A DNA stretch of 9,396 nt from Aquificaceae bacterium. GTDB lineage: Bacteria > Aquificota > Aquificia > Aquificales > Aquificaceae. Each line of letters opens with the position of its first letter. The first letter of the stretch is position 1. Made by a program: the position numbers and the translations under genes. Shown here in pieces: positions 1-5,444 of this stretch. Where the stretch lies: NCBI GenBank assembly GCA_027014185.1, contig JALWEK010000049.1, forward strand, positions 1 through 9,396. Direction: 5' to 3'. The notes below the pieces were generated by a model. It did not search any database. It was given only the letters and a program-made list of their open reading frames with translations, and was not told where the DNA came from.

Positions 1-142
1 GGATGTCAGGGAGGAGCTTCCCAAGGTGGCTGGAGGTCTTATGGTCGCCCTTGCAAAGATGACCAAGCTCTTTTCCGCAGATAGGAGGCCTTCCGTCGAT
101 GAGATAGAGAAGGCCAGGCAGGCCCTCGACCTTACTCTCTGA
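1..142 (+). CDS. C-terminal end of an unidentified protein (5' partial)
   Basis: The reading frame starting at base 2 is open from the window edge to a TGA at 140-142 and gives 46 residues. It begins DVREELPKVAGG and ends ARQALDLTL, and is mostly amphipathic helix with many charged residues. Its codon use (AGG arginine, GAG glutamate) matches the neighbours, so I read it as the tail of a real gene. No motif survives and I cannot name the family. It converges on the AAA+ gene with only 5 bp between the two stop codons and no recognisable terminator between them. Whether it works with the AAA+ protein cannot be judged from this fragment. Confidence 0.6.
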   Translation, partial: DVREELPKVAGGLMVALAKMTKLFSADRRPSVDEIEKARQALDLTL

Positions 143-147
143 GGGTC

Positions 148-2961
148 TCAGCTCCTCTCCACTATGCTCCTCACTATCTCCTTATCCAGGGGTGAGCTTA
201 TCTTGGGGATGATCGTTTCTAGAATGGTAGTTTTAGCGTCTCCGAACTTCTTAAGCATTCTGTCACATCTTATAGTGTACCTTATCGAGAAGACGAACTC
301 CACCGGTTCCTCAGACTGCTGGGTCTGGTAGGCCCTGTACGCCTTTCTTATCTCGTTAGCTATCTTCAGGAGCTCGAAGAGGAGCTTTACCTCTCTCTCC
401 CTCTCCGGCGTCCTGAGCTCCTCTCCCCTGGCCGTTTTTACATCGTTCACCACCAGGTACCATAGGTAGGTGAAATCCTCCTTACCGAGCGGTGCAACCT
501 CCTCCATATAGTCCTTGAGGATAATCGCCTCATCTGGATAGTAGAAACCCCGCTCGTCTTGGAAGGGCGGATAGTCTATGTAGAGCACGTCCGCCCTCGA
601 CTTTATGTCCTGAGGAAGCTCCGAAACCCCGAGGTAGTTCTGAGGGTTCATACCCCCCACGAGGATCACATCTGGCCTCGCCTTTATTACCTCCCCGTAA
701 GAGAGAACCAGATACCTCCTGTAGTCGAAGAGGGGGTTGAATATCTTGACGAGGGAGGGAGGAAGGGTGTTTATCTCGTCCAGGTATATTACCGCCCCGG
801 GGGTTCTGAGAGCCTTCACCAGGTCTGAGTAAACCCTTTTCGTTCCCCTCTTGGGGTCGAACTCATACACGAAGGTTATATCCTCCTTTTCCATCTTGGA
901 GTTGCAGGGGACTATGAAGAGGGGCCTGTTGGTGAGAGCGGAGAAGACCTCCACCAGGAAGTTCTTACCCACACCAGCGTCCCCTTCCAGGATCAGTATT
1001 CCCTCTTCGTACTCGAGCTGCTCCTTAACAAGGGAGGTGAGCTTCTCAAGGTTCTGTACGAACCAGGGTGTCTCTTCGTAGGAAACGAACTCTGGGACTC
1101 TCGGTCTCTCCGTGGAACACAGTCCGTTGAGATGTTTTAGGTACCTGTTCACCCAAGAGGGGAAGTGTTTTAGCTCCTCCTGGGTGAGTATGTTGTTGTA
1201 CCTCTTGGGCTCCACTAAAAGGCCGTCCTCCCGCTCAAAGAGGAGCTTTCCGAAGACCTTTCCGTCCTGGAGGACCTTATCTTCAACCTTTATACGCCAC
1301 TTGAGCCTGATAGGCTCTCCCTCGAACTTGGGAAAGCGCTCCCTACCGAAGCGGACTTCCTTATCCGAGATCTCTATAGAGAAGGTCCTAAGCCTGTCCT
1401 CTATAAGCTTCTCCTGGAGGGTCCTCACGAGCCTCTCCAGGGCAGGGTTGTAGAGCTCTCTGGGAAGCCTTGATATGAAGGAACGTGTCTCTTTAACCTC
1501 CGGGAGGGCCTCCAGATCCCTTATGTCCGTGGTGTGAGCCTTTGCAAGGGACTTCCTGACTTTCTCCAAGTGCTCTTCTAAGGTCTTTTCGAAGTAGTCG
1601 GAGACCTTATCCTTAAGTGTGCTGAGCTTCTCCTTCCATCCGTTCTCGGACCCTTCTATCCTGCTCTCTATAAGCCTGAAGTCCTCTCCCGTTATGGTTC
1701 CCTCCCTGAGCTTTTTTTCGATGTCGGAGATGAATATCTCGTAGGTTCTGTCCCTCAGTTTCTCCCGTGCTTCCTTCACTATCTCCCTCACCCTCTTTAG
1801 GGGAACGTCGAGCGTATCTAGGTCCACGAACTCCTTAACCTTGGTTAGCTCTTCCTCGGTGGAGAGGCTCTTTATCTTCTTCAGAAACTCCTTGTACAGC
1901 TTCTCCGCGTTCTTGAGTATCTGTTTCTGTCTTTCCGGTGGATACACGAAGTCTATGAGGTTCGTCTCGAGCTTCTCCAGGTAGTAGAGCCTTCTATCCT
2001 CCACGTCCTCGAACCTGGAGGTGTAAACGCTCCCGTCGGGAGACACATTCACGATGCTGTACCCCACGCCCTCCACGAAGCCTAGGAACTCCTTAGAGGA
2101 TAGGTCGTACACCCCCAGCCTGTTCTCCTGAGCGTCGGCGGTGAAGAGGAACCTGCCGTCCGGTGAAACGTCGAGGGTAGATACTTCGTGCTCCGCAGGT
2201 AGTTCGGCATCCACGTTGTCTAGGTTCGTGTCGTAGAGGATTATCTTCCCGAGATTGTTGTCTGCAAGGAGTATCTTGTCTTCCAAAGATACCAACGCCC
2301 TCGAGGGAGCCCAGTCGAGCCTCTTGAGGAGGTTGCCGCCCACGCTGTATATCGCTGTTCCCTGAGTTCCCCCGAGAGCGAGCTTGCCGCTCGGGAGTAT
2401 CTTTATGACCTTGAGGTCCCCTATCTCCGCGTCCCTGTATATGAAGGTGCTCTTGAAGTCCACCGTCTCCTGGGAGAGGTCCCCCGCCAGATCTATCGTA
2501 TATATCTTCTCCCCAACTACCCCGAAGGCGAGGGTTCCTTTCCTTATGTCGAGCCCTCCGGTAGGTCTGAGGCCCTCTTGGGAGATCCTTACCGTTTTCC
2601 AGGAGGAGGGGTCCTTAGGCTGGTTCAGGTAGTATATGGCAAGGTAAGGAGAGGCCACTATGCCGAGGTACTTCCCGCTGAAGACTATATCGGTAACTGA
2701 CTGGGATGGGGGTCTCGCGGGGAGCCTGTGGAGTTTGCCGGTCCAGTCGTAGAGTTGAAAGACTCCGTACCTTCTCCCCACCAGGGTCCAGTACCCGTCA
2801 TCGCTCGAATCTATAGCCTCTACCCAGTACTCCTCTATCTTCGCGTCTGGATCTCTCTCCGGGCCTTCCGTGAGGTACAGCTTAAGCTCGCCAAATTCGT
2901 AAGTTTCCCTTACCTCTGTCCTCTCTTCCCTCTTTCCTACCAGTCTGTCGAAGAACTTCAT
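148..2961 (-). CDS. Beta-propeller / coiled-coil / AAA+ (MoxR- or dynein-type) ATPase
   Basis: 937 residues in three parts. Residues about 50-335 contain seven consecutive beta-rich repeats of propeller type (for example VSPDGRFLFTADAQENRLGVYDL near 265-286), consistent with a seven-bladed WD40/YVTN-like propeller. Residues about 340-530 are strongly charged and helical, probably coiled coil, followed by a beta-rich segment near 525-590. Residues about 615-937 form an AAA+ module: Walker A GDAGVGKN at 660-667, Walker B VIYLDEIN at 724-731, sensor-1 region GGMNPQNY with N772, a possible arginine finger R789 in KSRAD, and a possible sensor 2 around R894 (FSIRYTIR). The general look is that of AAA_5/MoxR-like remodelling ATPases. 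Walker A ends in K-N, not K-S/T. There is no signal peptide or membrane span, so it is probably cytoplasmic. The propeller may bind a partner or substrate (inference). It is divergent from the TetR gene; the start ATG has no clear SD. MoxR-type ATPases often pair with VWA proteins, but none is visible here. The specific function is unknown. Confidence 0.9.
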   Translation of the reverse strand: MKFFDRLVGKREERTEVRETYEFGELKLYLTEGPERDPDAKIEEYWVEAIDSSDDGYWTLVGRRYGVFQLYDWTGKLHRLPARPPSQSVTDIVFSGKYLGIVASPYLAIYYLNQPKDPSSWKTVRISQEGLRPTGGLDIRKGTLAFGVVGEKIYTIDLAGDLSQETVDFKSTFIYRDAEIGDLKVIKILPSGKLALGGTQGTAIYSVGGNLLKRLDWAPSRALVSLEDKILLADNNLGKIILYDTNLDNVDAELPAEHEVSTLDVSPDGRFLFTADAQENRLGVYDLSSKEFLGFVEGVGYSIVNVSPDGSVYTSRFEDVEDRRLYYLEKLETNLIDFVYPPERQKQILKNAEKLYKEFLKKIKSLSTEEELTKVKEFVDLDTLDVPLKRVREIVKEAREKLRDRTYEIFISDIEKKLREGTITGEDFRLIESRIEGSENGWKEKLSTLKDKVSDYFEKTLEEHLEKVRKSLAKAHTTDIRDLEALPEVKETRSFISRLPRELYNPALERLVRTLQEKLIEDRLRTFSIEISDKEVRFGRERFPKFEGEPIRLKWRIKVEDKVLQDGKVFGKLLFEREDGLLVEPKRYNNILTQEELKHFPSWVNRYLKHLNGLCSTERPRVPEFVSYEETPWFVQNLEKLTSLVKEQLEYEEGILILEGDAGVGKNFLVEVFSALTNRPLFIVPCNSKMEKEDITFVYEFDPKRGTKRVYSDLVKALRTPGAVIYLDEINTLPPSLVKIFNPLFDYRRYLVLSYGEVIKARPDVILVGGMNPQNYLGVSELPQDIKSRADVLYIDYPPFQDERGFYYPDEAIILKDYMEEVAPLGKEDFTYLWYLVVNDVKTARGEELRTPEREREVKLLFELLKIANEIRKAYRAYQTQQSEEPVEFVFSIRYTIRCDRMLKKFGDAKTTILETIIPKISSPLDKEIVRSIVERS

Positions 2962-2986
2962 GGGAATATGGTAAACAAAAGGCGAG

Positions 2987-2993
2987 TTTATAA
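2987..2993 (-). promoter_or_regulatory. Possible -10 box for the AAA+ gene
   Basis: Read on the minus strand this is TTATAAA, about 26-32 bases before the AAA+ start codon, placing a transcript start a short way ahead of the gene. No convincing -35 hexamer was found and the short leader has no SD, so this is only a plausible promoter element inside an AT-rich spacer. Confidence 0.3.
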
Positions 2994-3024
2994 CTATGTT
3001 TTAGACACACATTGAGCTACGTCA

Positions 3025-3044
3025 TAAAAACGGGCTTCGCCCGT
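3025..3044 (-). terminator. Terminator-like hairpin followed by T-run (minus strand)
   Basis: Plus-strand bases 3030-3044 read ACGGGCTTCGCCCGT, a 6-bp GC-rich stem with a 3-base loop. On the minus strand the stem is followed at once by TTTTT (3030-3026), the form of an intrinsic terminator. On the plus strand no T-run follows. It would stop antisense transcription leaving the TetR gene before it enters the AAA+ gene. Because it sits just upstream of the TATAAT box, it could instead be a protein-binding inverted repeat. Confidence 0.45.
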
Positions 3045-3045
3045 C

Positions 3046-3051
3046 TATAAT
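3046..3051 (+). promoter_or_regulatory. -10 box (TATAAT) of the TetR promoter
   Basis: This is a perfect consensus TATAAT 16 bases before the TetR start codon. A start site 6-8 bases downstream would leave a leader of only about 10 bases. The expected -35 position (about 3023-3028, CATAAA) is a poor match, so the promoter may be weak or depend on other contacts. The short leader fits the absence of an SD before the TetR ATG. Confidence 0.5.
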
Positions 3052-3061
3052 CTTCAATTAG

Positions 3062-3075
3062 ACTGACATGTCAGT
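3062..3075 (+). promoter_or_regulatory. 14-bp perfect palindrome, probable TetR operator
   Basis: ACTGACATGTCAGT is a perfect inverted repeat. Its dyad axis lies between the A and T of the TetR start codon (ATG at 3068-3070). TetR-family dimers typically bind short palindromes of this type near their own promoter. A dimer here would sit just downstream of the probable transcript start and block initiation or elongation, giving autorepression of the TetR gene and the coupled dehydratase-like operon. I saw no second copy in the window. Binding by the adjacent TetR protein is inferred. Confidence 0.6.
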
Positions 3076-3667
3076 TCAGACCAGGGGGAGGCTTATAGAG
3101 GCCGCCAAGAGGGTTTTTTCGGAAAAGGGATACCACAACGCCCAGATAGCTCACATAATCGACGAGGCCGGGGTCGCAAGGGGAACCTTCTACCTTTACT
3201 TCAAGAGCAAGGAGGAAATTCTCAAAGAACTTCTCAAAGAGGTCGTAGAGGAGCTCAAGGAGAGGATAAGGGTCGTGGATCTCTCCAGAGATCCTGTCGA
3301 ACAGGTAGTGGAGAACGTAGAAAGGGTAGTGGAGTTCGCTCTCGAGGAGAGAGAGCTCGCCAGGATCGTCCTCCAGAGGAACAGCGATCCAGGACTGTTC
3401 AGGGTTATAGATGAGTTCTTCGAAGAGATAGCAACCCTGATAGAGCACTCCTTGAGGCTCGGTATAGATATGGGGATAGTAAGGGAGTGCGACACGTCTC
3501 TCATAGCAAGGGGGATCTTGGGGGCGTTGAAGGAGATAATACTGAGTCTCCTTGATAAGGAAGAGTTAGATACCTATGCCGTGGCCAAAGAGATAATTGA
3601 GCTTGGAATGAGAGGAGTGTGGAAACCAGCGGGAGGTGAGAGCCATGGAGGTAGTTCAGGAGTATAG
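3068..3667 (+). CDS. TetR/AcrR-family transcriptional regulator
   Basis: 199 residues, a normal length for the family. The N-terminal DNA-binding domain spans about residues 5-55, with a typical TetR helix-turn-helix: helix starting AAKRVFSEKGYH, then IAHIIDEAGVARGTFYLYFKSKEEIL (27-52), including the hallmark G-T-F-Y-x-Y-F. The rest is the helical, variable ligand-binding and dimerisation domain. ATG at 3068 is the only possible start, because an in-frame TAG lies at 3059-3061. It has no SD, and the TATAAT box leaves a nearly leaderless message. The palindrome at 3062-3075 covers the start codon, suggesting autorepression. Its last 23 bases overlap the next gene, so it is translationally linked to the dehydratase-like operon and probably controls it. 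Many TetR regulators next to acyl-CoA enzymes bind acyl-CoAs; that the ligand here is a CoA ester is inference. The last dozen or so residues (GGESHGGSSGV) look disordered. Confidence 0.93.
   Translation: MSVQTRGRLIEAAKRVFSEKGYHNAQIAHIIDEAGVARGTFYLYFKSKEEILKELLKEVVEELKERIRVVDLSRDPVEQVVENVERVVEFALEERELARIVLQRNSDPGLFRVIDEFFEEIATLIEHSLRLGIDMGIVRECDTSLIARGILGALKEIILSLLDKEELDTYAVAKEIIELGMRGVWKPAGGESHGGSSGV
3631..3638 (+). promoter_or_regulatory. Ribosome binding site setting the start of the COG3581-type gene
   Basis: GGGAGGTG lies 6 bases before ATG 3645. The upstream in-frame GTG at 3636 is inside this SD, so it cannot use it. The ATG at 3645 is therefore the better start. The site lies inside the end of the TetR gene. 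Confidence 0.6.
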
Positions 3668-5147
3668 GGCCTACAGGCCCCGTCCCATAAAGAGGGAGGA
3701 GAGGGACAAGGTCACGATCGTTTACGGAGGCCTCACATGGAAACACGAGAGGCTCATCCAGGGAGCCCTAGAGAACGCAGGCTACAAGGCTGAACCCCTG
3801 CCGCAGATAGAGAGAAGGGATCTCGACATAGGGAAAGAACTGATAGACACGGGCGCCTGCTGTCCCACCACCTTCACCGCGGGAAACCTGGCCAGGTTCC
3901 TGAAGGAGAAAAGCGAGAAGGAAGGTAAAGACAAGGTGAAGGAAGGCTACGCCTTCGTGACCATAGGGGCCTGCGGTCCCTGCAGGTTCGGCCAGTACCA
4001 CGAATCCTACGAGAGGGTCCTCGAGAACCTCGACTTCAAAGACTTCAGGATGTTCCTCCTTGACCTCCTCCAGATGGAGCAGAACGAGGGTGGGATTGAG
4101 ATAACCATGCCCCTGACCTTCGGCCTGATCTACTCGATGTTCCTGGGCGATCTACTTACGGATATGGAGTACGCGACCCGCCCTTACGAAGTAGTTCCGG
4201 GGGAAACCGATAGAGTTCTTAAAGACAGCATAGAGCTCCTGTACCAGAGGTTAAAGGAAAGACCACAGAAGGGAAAAAAGCTCGGATCCCTCCTGTGGCA
4301 CGTTACTACACCTTACTTTGCAAACGCCCTGAAGGAAGTCAAGGAGCTATGGGACGGGGTGGAGGTGGACAGGCTGAGGGTAAAGCCGAGGGTGAAGATC
4401 ACGGGCGAGTTCTGGCTCCAGACCCACGAAGGGGACGGAAACTACAACATAAAGAGGTGGCTCGAGCGAGAAGGGGCCGAGGTAATACCTCCCCCGATAG
4501 CGGTCTGGATGGACTACCTGATATACATGAGCCTCTGGAGGATGGAAGAGAGCAGGGAGTTCGTGGAGAAGCTCTGGCTGAAAAAGGCCGTTGTTAAGCT
4601 CCTCCTTGGACTGTACCACTACACTTACAACAGATTGAGAAAAGCCCTGAACAACATACCTAACCCTCTCCCTCCACAGGAAGAACTCAGGAAGCTCGCA
4701 AGGCCTTACTTCCATCACTTTCTCGCAGGTGGTGAGGGCTTCATGCTCATAGGGAAGGCCCTCTATGCACATCTGAATAAACACGCACACATGATCTGCG
4801 AGCTCTCACCCTACGGGTGTATGCCGAACACCATGTCCATAGGGGCGATGCAGGCGGTACTCGGTAAGCATCCCGACCTTCTGTACGCCCCGATCGAGGT
4901 CAAGGGAGATGCGGAGGTTCACGCCCTCTCGAGATGTCAGATGATACTCACGGAGGCAAAGAAGCGAGCCCAGAGGGAGTTTGAGGAGGCACTAGAAAGG
5001 ACCGGGCTGACCGTGGAGGATATAAGAAACTACGAGGAAGACCACCCTGAGCTGAAGAGAGCTACATACAAAATCCCACACTACGGCTACGCAGGAACGT
5101 CCGCCAACTACGTTGTGCACGTTGCAAAGCTGATGGGGAGGATTTAG
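3645..5147 (+). CDS. 2-hydroxyacyl-CoA dehydratase-like iron-sulfur subunit (COG3581/HgdB-related)
   Basis: 500 residues from ATG 3645. The opening VTIVYGGLTWKHERLIQGAL, the ACCPTTFTAGNL block, GACGPCRFGQY and CELSPYGCMPNTMS match the COG3581 branch of the 2-hydroxyglutaryl-CoA dehydratase/benzoyl-CoA reductase superfamily, as I recall it. There are seven cysteines: 72, 73, 110, 113, 385, 392 and 431. Those in the ACC, GACGPC and CxxxxxxC blocks are the likely cluster ligands. In many bacteria and archaea this domain is the C-terminal part of a giant fused activase protein; here it is a separate gene. It is expected to be cytoplasmic, oxygen-sensitive and reduced by the activase at 5445. It overlaps the TetR gene by 23 bp, and its stop overlaps the end of the opposing 33-residue gene by 4 bp. 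Substrate and reaction are unknown: dehydration of a hydroxyacyl-CoA is only one possibility, since related double-cubane proteins reduce other small molecules. Confidence 0.88.
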   Translation: MEVVQEYRAYRPRPIKREERDKVTIVYGGLTWKHERLIQGALENAGYKAEPLPQIERRDLDIGKELIDTGACCPTTFTAGNLARFLKEKSEKEGKDKVKEGYAFVTIGACGPCRFGQYHESYERVLENLDFKDFRMFLLDLLQMEQNEGGIEITMPLTFGLIYSMFLGDLLTDMEYATRPYEVVPGETDRVLKDSIELLYQRLKERPQKGKKLGSLLWHVTTPYFANALKEVKELWDGVEVDRLRVKPRVKITGEFWLQTHEGDGNYNIKRWLEREGAEVIPPPIAVWMDYLIYMSLWRMEESREFVEKLWLKKAVVKLLLGLYHYTYNRLRKALNNIPNPLPPQEELRKLARPYFHHFLAGGEGFMLIGKALYAHLNKHAHMICELSPYGCMPNTMSIGAMQAVLGKHPDLLYAPIEVKGDAEVHALSRCQMILTEAKKRAQREFEEALERTGLTVEDIRNYEEDHPELKRATYKIPHYGYAGTSANYVVHVAKLMGRI

Positions 5148-5245
5148 CGTGACTCTCCGAAGAGTCGTGTGGTCACAAAGTAACCTGCAAGGAGTCCGAG
5201 GATACCGAGAATTGATAGGAGTATTATCATCTGGTCATTTGTCAT
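5144..5245 (-). CDS. 33-residue single-span membrane protein
   Basis: The minus-strand ATG at 5245-5243 follows a strong SD, GAGGAGG (plus-strand 5251-5257), at a spacing of 5 bases. The product begins MTNDQMIILL and ends TRLFGESR. Residues 6-25 are an uninterrupted hydrophobic helix, rich in Ile, Leu and Gly, with an acidic N-terminus (D4) and basic C-terminus (R27, R33), suggesting C-terminus inside the cell. Its start lies 11 bases inside the end of the 60-residue gene, so the two are translationally coupled. Its TAA (5146-5144) overlaps the stop of the COG3581-type gene. The strong SD, the clean membrane span and the coupling argue for a real gene despite the size. I do not recognise the family and assign no function. 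Confidence 0.65.
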   Translation of the reverse strand: MTNDQMIILLSILGILGLLAGYFVTTRLFGESR

Positions 5246-5417
5246 TTTTTCCTCCTCTAAGCAATATAGAGCCTATCAGGATAGCAGTCAATCCAGCAAG
5301 GAAGGTAACAACAGAAGTAGAAGGTGCGATCCTCTCCGATATAAATAGAACCACAGAGACAACCATAAGACCAACACCGAAGTTCCTAAAAGTATCCGCC
5401 CAGTATTTCTTCAGCAC
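5235..5417 (-). CDS. 60-residue two-span membrane protein
   Basis: The predicted product starts MLKKYWADTFRN from a GTG at 5417-5415. Residues about 13-27 and 36-53 are hydrophobic, separated by a short polar turn (E28, R29, P32). Lysines and arginines flank both ends (K3, K4, R11; R54, K57, K60), so a hairpin with both ends in the cytoplasm is likely. No good SD precedes the GTG and the upstream frame stays open into the activase region, so the exact start is uncertain. An internal ATG at residue 18 would destroy the first span. It overlaps the downstream 33-residue gene by 11 bp. The DNA is poorer in GC than the flanking enzyme genes. It runs against the direction of the surrounding operon, with only 27 bp between its start and the activase start. 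The family is not named; coding status is supported by the membrane pattern and the coupled partner. Confidence 0.68.
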   Translation of the reverse strand: MLKKYWADTFRNFGVGLMVVSVVLFISERIAPSTSVVTFLAGLTAILIGSILLRGGKNDK

Positions 5418-5444
5418 TAAGGATATTTTAAGGGAGGGATTGGT

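Noticed and set aside
3636..3644. GTG at 3636 as start of the COG3581-type gene
   Set aside because: The GTG is part of the SD for ATG 3645; using the ATG gives correct spacing and loses only three residues.
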